Below are positions 8,492 to 17,210 of a stretch of 46,550 nt of DNA, piece after piece. The translations under genes were made by a program, and so were the position numbers. This stretch comes from Collinsella sp. (GTDB lineage Bacteria; Actinomycetota; Coriobacteriia; Coriobacteriales; Coriobacteriaceae): NCBI GenBank assembly GCA_019419585.1, contig DXZQ01000020.1:1-46550 (forward strand), given 5' to 3'. Under the pieces are notes generated by a model. That model did not search any database. It was given only the letters and a program-made list of their open reading frames with translations, and had not been told where the DNA came from. Every line of letters starts with the position of its first letter. The stretch's first letter is position 1.

Positions 8492-10382
8492 GACATCCGC
8501 TCAGGCCCGTCCCGCCAATCTGACGCAGACGCTCCGCCGCCTGCTCTCCTACATGGGACACGCCAAGTTTTCGCTGCTCGCGGTGGGTGTGCTTGCCTCT
8601 GTGGCCGCCATCGCGAGCCTTGCCGGTACCTACATGGTGCGCCCCATCGTCAACGGTTTGGCAACGGGCGGCGAGGAACTGCTCGCTAGGCAGGTTATCT
8701 TTACCGCTGCCATCTACGCCGCGGGCGTGCTCTCGGCTCTGGGCTACTCGCAGATTATGGTGCGCGCGGCCCAGCGCGTGGTCTCCGATATCCGCCGCGA
8801 CCTGTTTGCGCACATCCAGATGCTGCCGCTCGGTTATTTCGACGGCACACGCTCGGGCGACATCATGAGTTTCTTTACCAACGATGTCGACACCGTCTCC
8901 GAGGCGCTCAACAACAGCTTTGCCAACGTGATTCAGGCGAGCATCCAGGTGGTCGGCACCACGGCCATGCTCATCATCCTCAACTGGCAGCTCACGATTA
9001 TCACGCTCGTGTGCGATGCGGCCATTGTGCTGTATGCGCGCTACTCGGGCACGCGCTCTAAGCGTTTCTTTGCTGCCCAGCAGGCATCGCTTGGCGACCT
9101 GGACGGATATATCGAAGAGATGGTCTCGGGCCAAAAGGTCATCAAGGTCTTTAATCACGAACAGGCCAACGTGGCTGGTTTTGACGCGCGCAACCAAGAG
9201 CTGCGCCGCACCGGTGGTGCCGCGCAGGCCTACGCCAACTCGATGGTGCCCATGACCGTGGTGATCGGCTATGCCAACTACGCCATCGTTGCGGTGGCAG
9301 GCGGCATGCTCTGCATCAACGGTCTGGCCGACGTGGGCGCGCTTGCAAGCTACCTGGTCTTTGTGCGTCAGGCCGCCATGCCCATCAACCAGTTTACGCA
9401 GCTCGGCAACTTCTTGCTCAACGCGTTGGCCGGTGCCGAGCGCCTGTTTGCCGCCATGGACCTTAAGCCCGAGGTTGACGAGGGCCGCGTGGAGCTGGTG
9501 CAGACGGGCGATGCCGCGTGGGCGTGGAAGATTCCCGAGGGCCAGGGCGTGGGCGCGTACGGGCACCTGCATGATGTGGCTGCCGTTGATGAGTCGGGCC
9601 GCGCGGTGGCTGCCGACGGCATCGAGCTCACGTGCGGTTTGGTCCCGCTTGCCGGCGACGTGCGTTTCCATGCCGTGGACTTTTCCTACGTGCCAGGCAC
9701 CCGTGTGCTCACGGATCTCAACCTATTTGCCAAGCCGGGGCAAAAGATCGCGTTTGTGGGCTCCACAGGCGCCGGAAAGACGACCATCACTAACCTCATC
9801 AACCGCTTCTACGAGGTCGATGACGGCGAGATCACGTACGACGGCATCGACGTCAAGCACATTGGCAAGGCCAGCCTGCGCGGGTCGCTCGGCATTGTGC
9901 TGCAGGACACGCACCTGTTTAGCGGCACCATTGCGCAGAACATTCGCTTTGGCAAGCTCGACGCGACCGACGAGGAGGTGCGCGCCGCCGCCGAGGCTGC
10001 CTGCGCGGATTCGTTTATCCGCCGCCTGCCTAGAGGGTACGACACGCCGGTCACGGCCGATGGCGCCAACCTGTCGCAGGGCCAGCGCCAGCTGCTCGCC
10101 ATCGCGCGCGTGGCCGTTGCCGATCCGCCGGTGCTCATCCTGGACGAGGCCACGAGCTCTATCGACACGCGCACCGAAAAGCTCATCGAGCGCGGCATGG
10201 ACCGCATCATGCGCGGACGCACCACGTTTATGATCGCGCACCGCCTGTCCACCGTCCGCGACGCCGACGCCATCATGGTCCTCGAGCACGGCCGTATCAT
10301 CGAGCGCGGCACGCACGAAGAGCTGCTCGCCCAGCACGGCGAATACTGGCAGCTCGCGCATGGCTTAAAAGAGCTGGATTAA
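8484..10382 (+). CDS. ABC exporter half-transporter, catalytic subunit
   Basis: A 632-residue partner of the preceding protein. Six membrane segments are followed by an NBD with Walker A GSTGAGKTT (426-434), signature LSQGQRQ (from 530) and Walker B VLILDEATS with the catalytic Glu555. The LSQGQ variant paired with an intact DE motif is the mirror image of the other subunit, as in TM288. Between membrane and ATPase domains sits an unusually long linker of ~55 residues (starting VQTGDAAWAWKIPEGQG). The GTG at 8484 is chosen because GAAAGGAG ends nine bases upstream; an ATG at 8475 touches the ribosome site and is too close. The 8 bp overlap with the first subunit implies coupled translation. 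Confidence 0.93.
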   Translation: MPKTSAQARPANLTQTLRRLLSYMGHAKFSLLAVGVLASVAAIASLAGTYMVRPIVNGLATGGEELLARQVIFTAAIYAAGVLSALGYSQIMVRAAQRVVSDIRRDLFAHIQMLPLGYFDGTRSGDIMSFFTNDVDTVSEALNNSFANVIQASIQVVGTTAMLIILNWQLTIITLVCDAAIVLYARYSGTRSKRFFAAQQASLGDLDGYIEEMVSGQKVIKVFNHEQANVAGFDARNQELRRTGGAAQAYANSMVPMTVVIGYANYAIVAVAGGMLCINGLADVGALASYLVFVRQAAMPINQFTQLGNFLLNALAGAERLFAAMDLKPEVDEGRVELVQTGDAAWAWKIPEGQGVGAYGHLHDVAAVDESGRAVAADGIELTCGLVPLAGDVRFHAVDFSYVPGTRVLTDLNLFAKPGQKIAFVGSTGAGKTTITNLINRFYEVDDGEITYDGIDVKHIGKASLRGSLGIVLQDTHLFSGTIAQNIRFGKLDATDEEVRAAAEAACADSFIRRLPRGYDTPVTADGANLSQGQRQLLAIARVAVADPPVLILDEATSSIDTRTEKLIERGMDRIMRGRTTFMIAHRLSTVRDADAIMVLEHGRIIERGTHEELLAQHGEYWQLAHGLKELD

Positions 10383-10431
10383 CCCGTTCGAGCACGATGC
10401 TTTGACCCCTCCGTGCTCCTCACCTCGCCTC

Positions 10432-10496
10432 AAACCATCACAACATTCGACGTTTTTTGCCAAAATTGGGAAAAGCATCGAATGTTGCGATGGTTT
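10432..10496. repeat. Palindromic repeat family A, copy 1
   Basis: A 65 bp near-perfect palindrome starting AAACCATCACAACATTCGA and ending TCGAATGTTGCGATGGTTT. The centre (TTTTTTGCCAAAATTGGGAA) is also roughly self-complementary. It lies between the ABC exporter and the orphan gene at 10598. Three more copies occur in this window. Confidence 0.85.
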
Positions 10497-10597
10497 TTCT
10501 GCCACTCGATCGGGTGGAATCGCTTTCTTGTGCACGAAGGTGTGCGGACCCGTGGGCAGGGGAATAAGGTTGGTTATCCGACTCCATTGGAGGGCTC

Positions 10598-11635
10598 ATG
10601 GACCTGCCGATCGTCCTGTCCCATAAGACTGCCTGGCTGTACCACAACGTGGCGCGCCCGTCCGAGCCGCTCTCGCGAGCAAGCAGCCTATACGATGAGG
10701 ACTCGCTTGCTAGCGAGGCGGAGCCGACCGCGGGCCTGCCCAAATTGGGACTCGATGCCAAGGGGCTGAGGGCTTCAACGGCAGTCGGGATCGTTACCGA
10801 CTATCTGGTTGCGCTTGGTATTCCACGAGAAGAGCTCGATCATATCGACACGCTCGTCAACTTCGATTTTGAGCGTTCGACGCCGGCCGGATTTAGGTGC
10901 CACGTATTTGGGGCGCCGGTACCTCCAGACCATCTTATCGAGGTGGTAGAGGGCCTTCTAGTGGTTGATGAGGTCATGTGCTTTGTCCAAGCGGGTTCGT
11001 GGATGAGTGAGCCCGAGCAGCTGGAATATGGCTACGAAATCTGCGCCCGATACCATTTGAATCATCTGTCGACAGGCGATTATATCGAGATGGGGCAGAG
11101 GTATACCGTTGCCGACATGATTGCCTATTGCAATGAGAACCGATCTCGTCAGGGGGCCATACGCGCGGCCGCCGTGCTCAAACGCGTGCACGATGGCGCG
11201 CGGTCGCCCATGGAGACGGCCACTGCAATCATGGTCGTAGCAAAACGTTCTCAAGGCGGGCTGGGATACGCCAAGATCGAGCTCAACCATAGGGTCGATG
11301 TTCCCAACGAGTTCAAGTATCTCGCAAAGGCCGGGTTTTTCGAGATCGACGTATATGCACCTGCGAGCGGTACGGGGATTGAATATAACGGCTCGGACCA
11401 TCTTGATAAACAGCGCAGCGCGTCGGATGCGGAGCGTATGACCGTGCTGAGCGCGCTGGGCTTTAAGATGATTGTCCTCACCGGGACTCAGTTTGCCCAT
11501 CAGCTGCAATTGCACCGGGCGATGAATGCCATCGCGCTCGCTATGGGTCTCAAGTGCGACCGAAGCGAAGCGTTCCAGAAACGTCAAAACGACCTGCGAG
11601 AATTCGTGATTCGGCACTGGGACGGCGGCCTTTAG
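10598..11635 (+). CDS. Orphan protein with DUF559/Vsr-like nuclease C-terminus
   Basis: A 345-residue protein I cannot name. Residues ~247-300 read FEIDVYAPASGTGIEYNGSD, then a polar helix (ASDAERMTVLSALG) and FKMIVLTGTQF. The order strand-D, strand-E-Y-x-G, helix, strand resembles the DUF559/Vsr branch of PD-(D/E)XK nucleases. The N-terminal half has no clear motif; in related actinobacterial proteins an AbiEi-like wing sits there, but I cannot show that here. GGAGGG lies just upstream of the ATG at 10598. The gene stands alone, with palindromic repeat A on both sides (10432-10496 and 11676-11736). Possible roles include a defence nuclease or a repurposed regulator. Confidence 0.75.
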   Translation: MDLPIVLSHKTAWLYHNVARPSEPLSRASSLYDEDSLASEAEPTAGLPKLGLDAKGLRASTAVGIVTDYLVALGIPREELDHIDTLVNFDFERSTPAGFRCHVFGAPVPPDHLIEVVEGLLVVDEVMCFVQAGSWMSEPEQLEYGYEICARYHLNHLSTGDYIEMGQRYTVADMIAYCNENRSRQGAIRAAAVLKRVHDGARSPMETATAIMVVAKRSQGGLGYAKIELNHRVDVPNEFKYLAKAGFFEIDVYAPASGTGIEYNGSDHLDKQRSASDAERMTVLSALGFKMIVLTGTQFAHQLQLHRAMNAIALAMGLKCDRSEAFQKRQNDLREFVIRHWDGGL

Positions 11636-11675
11636 GGGCGTTCCGGCCCTTCTACGGGGTGCCATGGACAGGCAG

Positions 11676-11736
11676 ACCATCACAACATTCGACGTTTTTT
11701 GCCAAAATCGGGAAAAGCATCGAATGTTGTGATGGT
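11676..11736. repeat. Palindromic repeat family A, copy 2
   Basis: A 61 bp palindrome, ACCATCACAACATTCGA ... TCGAATGTTGTGATGGT. Its centre is nearly identical to copy 1 (TTTTTTGCCAAAATCGGGAA). It closes the right side of the orphan gene. Confidence 0.85.
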
Positions 11737-11867
11737 TTGTGTTGAGGATGGGCTTGGGAAGCCGGTCTTGCTCGAAGTGACCTGTCCTGTCGTACGGGTG
11801 TCGGCATGATTCTCCCGTGGGGTATTATGTTTTCCGAAGAATAAAACGCCGCGTGAGGGGAGGCTGC

Positions 11868-12923
11868 GTGGACGGGCACGTGCAACATGACGGTTTTGGC
11901 CGCGATATCAACTACCTGCGCATTGCCGTTACCGACAAGTGCAATTTCCGCTGCATTTACTGCATGCCGGCCGATGGCGTGGCGCCCCGCGCGCACGACG
12001 AGCTACTCAGCGCCGAGGAAATCGCCCGCTTTGTGCGCCTGGTAGCGGGGGAGGGCATTCGCCGCGTGCGCCTGACGGGCGGCGAGCCGCTGGTCAGCCG
12101 CCGTATCATTCCGCTTATTCGCGACATCCGCGCGATTCCGCAGATCGAGGACATCTCGCTCACCACCAACGGCGCCCTGCTGCCCAAGCTGGCGCCGCAG
12201 CTCAAAGATGCCGGGCTTAACCGCGTTAACATCTCGCTCGACACGCTCGACCCTACGCTGTTTGGAAAGATTACGCGCCTGGGTCGGCTCGAGCAGACCA
12301 TGGCTGGCATCGACGCGGCGCTGGCTTGGGGCTTTGAGCCTGTTAAGGTCAACTGCGTTGTTGCGCGTCGGCTCAACCAGGATGTAGCAGCCCTCGCACG
12401 ACTGACCATCGACTGCCCCATCCACCTGCGCTTTATCGAATACATGCCCATCGGCGACGAACACACGAGCTCGCATTGCACTGTGGACCCGCATGCGCCC
12501 GCGCTCAATCCCGAGTTGTGGGACGCGAGCGACACCGTGCCGAGTGACGAGCTGCGAGCGCGCATCAATGCCGGGGCCGCCGCGACGGGACTGGGCGAGC
12601 TTGAACCGCTCGACATCAACGACGCTCCTGCCGGCGCGGGCCCTGCGCGCTACTGGCACTTTCCGGGCGCGGCGGGAACGGTCGGCTTCATCAGCGCCAT
12701 GTCCAACCATTTTTGCGCGAATTGCAACCGTCTGCGCCTGACGGCCGATGGCAACGTGCGTCCGTGCCTGTTCAGCGATGCCGAGTATTCGGTGCGCGAG
12801 GCGCTGCGCCGTGGTGATGATATGCAGGTACTTTCGATTTGGCGCGATGCCGTGGCCCACAAACCGCAGGAACACGCGATAATTGAGGGCACGCAACGAT
12901 TTATGTCCCAAATCGGAGGATGA
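11868..12923 (+). CDS. moaA: GTP 3',8-cyclase MoaA
   Basis: A radical SAM enzyme for the first step of molybdenum cofactor synthesis, rearranging GTP to 3',8-cyclo-7,8-dihydro-GTP. The 351-residue protein shows the N-terminal cluster motif C25-x3-C29-x2-C32 (CNFRCIYC), the SAM-binding RLTGGEPL, and the second MoaA-specific cluster C283-x2-C286-x13-C300. It ends in the Gly-Gly tail (SQIGG) needed by the family. The GTG at 11868 is chosen over the longer open frame from 11817: GAGGGGAGG lies directly upstream, and the extra residues (RRIKRRVRGG) are not MoaA-like. A -10 candidate TATTAT sits at 11823-11828. It lies 4 bp before the moaC-mobB fusion. Confidence 0.95.
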   Translation: MDGHVQHDGFGRDINYLRIAVTDKCNFRCIYCMPADGVAPRAHDELLSAEEIARFVRLVAGEGIRRVRLTGGEPLVSRRIIPLIRDIRAIPQIEDISLTTNGALLPKLAPQLKDAGLNRVNISLDTLDPTLFGKITRLGRLEQTMAGIDAALAWGFEPVKVNCVVARRLNQDVAALARLTIDCPIHLRFIEYMPIGDEHTSSHCTVDPHAPALNPELWDASDTVPSDELRARINAGAAATGLGELEPLDINDAPAGAGPARYWHFPGAAGTVGFISAMSNHFCANCNRLRLTADGNVRPCLFSDAEYSVREALRRGDDMQVLSIWRDAVAHKPQEHAIIEGTQRFMSQIGG

Positions 12924-12927
12924 TCAT

Positions 12928-14238
12928 ATGGCCAAGAGCAGGTACGCCGATGCCACCAAGGCCGCTCGCAGGGCCGCGATGTCTGCCCACAAAGTCACGG
13001 CCGCGGCGAATGCTGACAACGTCGACGCGTCCGCGCAGCCGTCTGCCGGCGCTGCTGCCCAGCCCGCCCGCGACGCCCGCCGCGACGAGCTGACGCATGT
13101 GGATGCCAAGGGCGAGGTGTGCATGGTCGACGTGTCCGACAAGGCCGAGACCCATCGCATCGCCATCGCCGAGGGCACCATCCTCATGCACCCCGAGACG
13201 CAGGCCATGGTGCTGCAGGACCGCGCCAAAAAGGGCGATGTGCTTGCCTGCGCGCGCGTGGCGGGCATTATGGCCATCAAGCGCACGAGTGACATCATCC
13301 CCATGTGCCATCCGTTGCTCATTACCAAGAGCAAGTGCGACATTGCGCCCATCGCGCCGGCGGGGACGCCTGCCGAGGACGTGCCCGAGGGCTGGGCTCC
13401 GGCGCGCGCGGACGGGCAGGTGGGCTTTCACGTGCTGGTCACGGCGGGCGTGACGGGCAAGACGGGTATCGAGATGGAGGCTCTGACCGGCGCGAGTGCC
13501 GCGTGCCTGACCATCTATGACATGTGCAAGGCGGTCGATCGCGGCATGGAGATCGTTGACGTTCGCCTGCTGCACAAGGAGGGCGGCCGCTCGGGTGTGT
13601 GGGACCGCGCCGAGCGCCAGGCCGCTGCTACTGAGGCCGTGGCCGCTGACGGTGCCGCACCCGCGAACGCACCTGCCGCCGTCGCGCCCGCAGCTCCCAC
13701 TCCGGCCGTCCCCGCAATCGCGTTTATCGGCTACCAAAACTCGGGCAAGACCACGCTCGTCGAGAAGGTTATCGCCGAGCTCACCCGCCGCGGTCTGCGC
13801 GTGGGCTCACTCAAGCATCACGGGCACCACGGCTTTGATATCGACGTGCCCGCTAAGGATACGTGGCGCCATCACCAAGCCGGATCCAAGCACGTGGGAC
13901 TCATCTGCGCCACGCGCTGGGCGGAGTACGCCGACACGCGCGAGGAGGACGAGATGCCTGCGCGCGAGCTGCTGTCGCGCTACAACGATGTCGACGTGGT
14001 GATCATCGAAGGTTACAAGACCGAGGGCTTCGACAACATCGTCGTTGCGCGTTCCGGCGTCGACCGTCTGCGCGGCAAGAGCTCGCTCGACCTGGTCGAC
14101 GGTCACACGCTGGCCCTTGCCTGCAACGAAGCCCTGGCGCGTCAGGCCTTCGACGCCGGCTTTGCGACCCGAGCCATCAACATCAACGACGCCCGAGCCA
14201 TCTGCGATCTGATTCAAGACCACCTCGGTAGACTTTAG
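12928..14238 (+). CDS. MoaC-MobB fusion, molybdenum cofactor biosynthesis
   Basis: Two pathway proteins in one 436-residue chain. Residues ~54-229 are MoaC, cyclic pyranopterin monophosphate synthase, which works directly after MoaA: KRTSDIIPMCHPLLITK and GKTGIEMEALTGASAACLTI are its core motifs. An Ala/Pro-rich linker (~230-262) leads to MobB (~263-436), a GTP-binding protein thought to assist guanylation of the cofactor, with P-loop GYQNSGKTT and SLKHHGHHGF. The first ~50 residues are a low-complexity Ala-rich extension. The ATG at 12928 has GGAGGA seven bases upstream and follows the moaA stop by 4 bp. MobB suggests the cell makes the bis-MGD form of the cofactor. Other moa/moe genes must lie elsewhere. 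Confidence 0.93.
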   Translation: MAKSRYADATKAARRAAMSAHKVTAAANADNVDASAQPSAGAAAQPARDARRDELTHVDAKGEVCMVDVSDKAETHRIAIAEGTILMHPETQAMVLQDRAKKGDVLACARVAGIMAIKRTSDIIPMCHPLLITKSKCDIAPIAPAGTPAEDVPEGWAPARADGQVGFHVLVTAGVTGKTGIEMEALTGASAACLTIYDMCKAVDRGMEIVDVRLLHKEGGRSGVWDRAERQAAATEAVAADGAAPANAPAAVAPAAPTPAVPAIAFIGYQNSGKTTLVEKVIAELTRRGLRVGSLKHHGHHGFDIDVPAKDTWRHHQAGSKHVGLICATRWAEYADTREEDEMPARELLSRYNDVDVVIIEGYKTEGFDNIVVARSGVDRLRGKSSLDLVDGHTLALACNEALARQAFDAGFATRAININDARAICDLIQDHLGRL

Positions 14239-14393
14239 GGACATGCCTTAAAATCTACCAAGTAGTTCATGTTGGGCGGAAAGACGTAAGGAAAGGGCTC
14301 GATGCGACCTTAGTTAGGCATACGGATAGATTGAGTTAATGGACGGCGGATGAATGACCGCTGCCCGCTATTCGTATGCAACAAGGAGCCCCC

Positions 14394-15674
14394 ATGCCCG
14401 CATCTGTATTCCCAAAAATCCACTCGTCGCTTTCCGTGCAGGCTAAACGCCTGGTGGCAATGCGCTTTCTCATCTACACCGGTTTTCAGACTAGCTACTT
14501 TATCGGCGTCATCGGAACGCTCACCTATGCGGATGACGCTTCGGTCGTCGCGACATCGCTGGCCGTCCTGTTCATGAACGTTTTCGTGATCCTGGGATCC
14601 TTTGCGGGCGGCGCGGCACTCGACGCCTGGGGCCCGCGCCGTCATTTCTTGCTGAGCATCTTCGGCACGCTTGTAACCGGCACGGCAATCATTGCCTTTG
14701 GTGATGCGACCGGCGTTGTCCTGCTCGGCGCGGTGCTCCTAGGCTTTACGATGGGATTTGCCCAACCCATCGCCACGTCCTATCCGGCCTACCTCACCGA
14801 CGACCCCGTCGAACTCAAAGACATCAACTCCGCCATCGCCATGTTCTCAAACGTGAGCATTATCGTTGGCCCTACGCTGGGCGGCTTTGTCGCGGCGGCT
14901 GCGTCGTTGCGCGCGGTGTTTGTGCTCATGATGCTCTTCACAGTGCTGGCGCTCGTCGCCGGCTGGGGCTTTAGGCCGCGGACCAGCCATGTCGCCGGGG
15001 ATGCGGATGCCGATTCGGCAGAGGAAGGGGAGCGTGCGGGACAAAGCTCCAACTCTAGCGCGTCCACCCGCGCAACCTTCGCGACCAGCATCAAGACGGT
15101 CTTTACCAACAGCGTTCTTGCCCTGCTGTTTTGTATCATTTTTCTTTCGAACTTTGGCTACGGGGCCTTCGATCCGCTCGAGTCGTTTTTCTATCGCGAT
15201 GTCCTGCACGTCGGCGTTGAGTGGATGGGCTGGCTTTCGTCGGCCTGCGGTGTGGGCGCGGTGCTGGGCGCCGTGGTTGCGCTTCGGATGCCGCCGCACT
15301 TGGTAAACCTAAAAACGCTGCTCGTGGCACTTATGTCCGTGGGCCTGGGAAGTCTGCTCTATGTGGGGACGCCGTACGTGGGCGTAGCCCTTGTCGGCCA
15401 GATTGCCCTGGGCGTGGCGTGGGGCGTCGTCAACCCGCTCCACAACACCATCGTGCAAACGACGGCTCCGCTCGAGCAACTCGGCCGTGTGAACTCGGTC
15501 ATGGGTTTTGGCAATATGTTCGCCGGCGTGGCCCCTCTGGCGATTGCCCCGTGGCTGGCGGCAACATTTGGCGTACAGCGGACACTCGTGGGGGCGGGCA
15601 TGGTCGTGACGGCGGTTCCCGCGGCGTTGCTACTGTTTGGACGCAATCACTTGGAACGTGCCGTAAAGCAGTAA
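14394..15674 (+). CDS. MFS transporter
   Basis: A 426-residue membrane protein with about twelve hydrophobic segments in two blocks of six. A polar cytoplasmic loop at about residues 195-225 (Asp/Glu/Ser-rich) separates them, the standard MFS layout. The loop after TM2 reads GAALDAWGPRRHFLL, a version of the MFS GxxxDRxGRR motif. The ATG at 14394 has AAGGAG five bases upstream. The substrate cannot be predicted. It follows the molybdenum genes in the same direction, but the ~155 bp gap argues for its own promoter, and I see no functional tie. Confidence 0.88.
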   Translation: MPASVFPKIHSSLSVQAKRLVAMRFLIYTGFQTSYFIGVIGTLTYADDASVVATSLAVLFMNVFVILGSFAGGAALDAWGPRRHFLLSIFGTLVTGTAIIAFGDATGVVLLGAVLLGFTMGFAQPIATSYPAYLTDDPVELKDINSAIAMFSNVSIIVGPTLGGFVAAAASLRAVFVLMMLFTVLALVAGWGFRPRTSHVAGDADADSAEEGERAGQSSNSSASTRATFATSIKTVFTNSVLALLFCIIFLSNFGYGAFDPLESFFYRDVLHVGVEWMGWLSSACGVGAVLGAVVALRMPPHLVNLKTLLVALMSVGLGSLLYVGTPYVGVALVGQIALGVAWGVVNPLHNTIVQTTAPLEQLGRVNSVMGFGNMFAGVAPLAIAPWLAATFGVQRTLVGAGMVVTAVPAALLLFGRNHLERAVKQ

Positions 15675-15677
15675 GAA

Positions 15678-15737
15678 ACCATCACAACATTCGGTAAAAA
15701 TCGCGATTTTGCCGAAAAACGTCGAATGTTGTGATGG
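15678..15737. repeat. Palindromic repeat family A, copy 3
   Basis: A palindrome with arms ACCATCACAACATTCGG / TCGAATGTTGTGATGG around a different centre that holds AAAATCGCGATTTT (15697-15710). It begins 4 bp after the MFS stop and may act as its terminator. Confidence 0.85.
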
Positions 15738-15765
15738 ATTGCGCTGAGCCCCGAGCACCACAAGC

Positions 15766-15796
15766 CACCATAAAGGGGCCAGACGCCTTTGTGGTG
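15766..15796. repeat. Short hairpin repeat family B, copy 1
   Basis: CACCATAAAGG / CCTTTGTGGTG arms around GGCCAGACG. It is the same family as 16721-16751 and 27519-27551, and lies 28 bp after a family A palindrome. Confidence 0.7.
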
Positions 15797-15884
15797 ATCG
15801 GGTCCCAACGGCTTGCGCCTTGGTATACCATGTACGCCGTTCGCGAATACACCCCACACCGCCGCACAACCCAGAAAGGCTCCC

Positions 15885-16706
15885 ATGGACACCACCTTCA
15901 GCCACATCAAAGCCGTGTTCTGCGATATCGACGGCACGCTGCTCACGAGCCAGCACACGGTGTCCCCGCGCACCGTGGCGGCGATCCGCGCCCTGCGCGA
16001 GCGCGGCGTGCTCTTTGGCCTGTGCACCGGGCGCGACGCCCACGCGACCGAGGCCATGTACGAGCTCTGGGGCATCGAAGGCCTGGTGGACGTGCTCGTG
16101 GGCTGCGGTGGTGCCGAGGTTATCGACCGCGCGCACGACACCAACGAGCTGAGCTACCCGCTGCCAGGCGAGACCATCGCGCGCATCTGTAAGTACATGG
16201 CTGACCTGCCGGCAACGCCCGTTTGCCCCCGAGACGGCGTGCTCTATGTGCCCGAGAGCAATGCATGCGTCGAGCACCTGTCGCGTGTCGACGGCGTGCC
16301 CTATCAGGTGGTCGACTTTGCCGAGTTTTTGCGCGAGCCGCAGACCAAGGTGATGTTTACCATGGCGCCCGAGGTGATGCCGCAGGTCATCGAGCGAGCG
16401 TCGACGTTCGCCGACGACACCGTTAAGGCGGCTGCTCTACAGACTACGCAGCGACTCTACGAATTCATGGATCCGCGCGTGTCCAAGACGCGCGGCCTTG
16501 TGCGCGTGGCGGAGCTCAACGGCATGGAGCTCCAGAACATCTGCGTGTTTGGCGATGCCGACAACGACACCTGCATGGTGGCCGACGCCGGCGTGGGCGT
16601 GGCCATGGCAAATGGCAGCGACGCCACCCGTGCCGCCGCCGACTTTGTAACCGCGAGCAACGACAAAGACGGCATTGCGATCTTTATCGAGGAACATCTG
16701 CTGTAG
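15885..16706 (+). CDS. Cof-type HAD phosphatase
   Basis: A 273-residue member of the Cof/YbjI subfamily of haloacid-dehalogenase phosphatases, which hydrolyse sugar phosphates or related small phosphorylated metabolites in the cytoplasm. Motif I is CDIDGTLL with nucleophile Asp14 and acid/base Asp16. The C-terminal motif GDADNDTCMVADAGVGVAM binds Mg2+ and is typical of this subfamily, with a large cap domain between. The ATG at 15885 is chosen over upstream starts: AGAAAGG precedes it and the family motif then begins at the expected distance. It appears monocistronic. The substrate is unknown. Confidence 0.9.
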   Translation: MDTTFSHIKAVFCDIDGTLLTSQHTVSPRTVAAIRALRERGVLFGLCTGRDAHATEAMYELWGIEGLVDVLVGCGGAEVIDRAHDTNELSYPLPGETIARICKYMADLPATPVCPRDGVLYVPESNACVEHLSRVDGVPYQVVDFAEFLREPQTKVMFTMAPEVMPQVIERASTFADDTVKAAALQTTQRLYEFMDPRVSKTRGLVRVAELNGMELQNICVFGDADNDTCMVADAGVGVAMANGSDATRAAADFVTASNDKDGIAIFIEEHLL

Positions 16707-16720
16707 CGCCGGGGCAGAAT

Positions 16721-16751
16721 CACCACAAAGGGGACAGGCACCTCTGTGGTG
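16721..16751. repeat. Short hairpin repeat family B, copy 2
   Basis: CACCACAAAGG / CCTCTGTGGTG arms around a GGACAGGCA centre, 14 bp after the HAD stop codon. It may double as a terminator. Confidence 0.7.
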
Positions 16752-17210
16752 GCCTCAGGCGATTTGGGCGAATTGATACCTAAAATCTATGTGAAAATTC
16801 AAATAATGTTGTCTGAACATCATTCTTCTAACCACCGATGGGTTTAAGAGATTCTCATCAATTTAGTAGGATATTCATCCCGGTTAATGGCCTACCGCTC
16901 ACGGTCGATTTTCGACCGTTCACAGGATGTTTGCTCTTGAGCAAAATGTTGTGCAAATAAATCTAATGCCATTAAAAAATAATAGGCAACTAAATTACCA
17001 GCAGAAACAAAAAATAGATAGCGAATAAATGAAGGCAAATCCGAGTAAATGTCAAGAGAATTGAGAACTTGCCATAAAAATGTCGATTTTGTTGCTCAGA
17101 TGTTTAAACAATAATTACAATAGTATTACTACGCGAGCGCAATTACAGATTGCGCAGATACGTTTGATGGTGGAAGAGCAAGATCGCGGTCTCTTGGGGA
17201 GGAGACATCG
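16752..17210 (+). promoter_or_regulatory. AT-rich upstream region and promoter of the pilus operon
   Basis: About 460 bp without a gene, far richer in A/T than the surroundings, especially 16790-17120. It holds an 8 bp hairpin ACGGTCGA/TCGACCGT at 16901-16919. The best promoter I see is TTGCTC (17092-17097), 18 bp, TACAAT (17116-17121), leaving a ~80-base leader that ends in GGGGAGGAG before the adhesin ATG. Low-GC DNA ahead of a surface-appendage operon fits horizontally acquired, silenced or regulated DNA. Confidence 0.5.

Noticed and set aside
11760..11867. A molybdenum cofactor riboswitch ahead of moaA
   Set aside because: The leader from the likely -10 (11823) to the GTG is only about 35 bases, too short, and no matching fold is seen.
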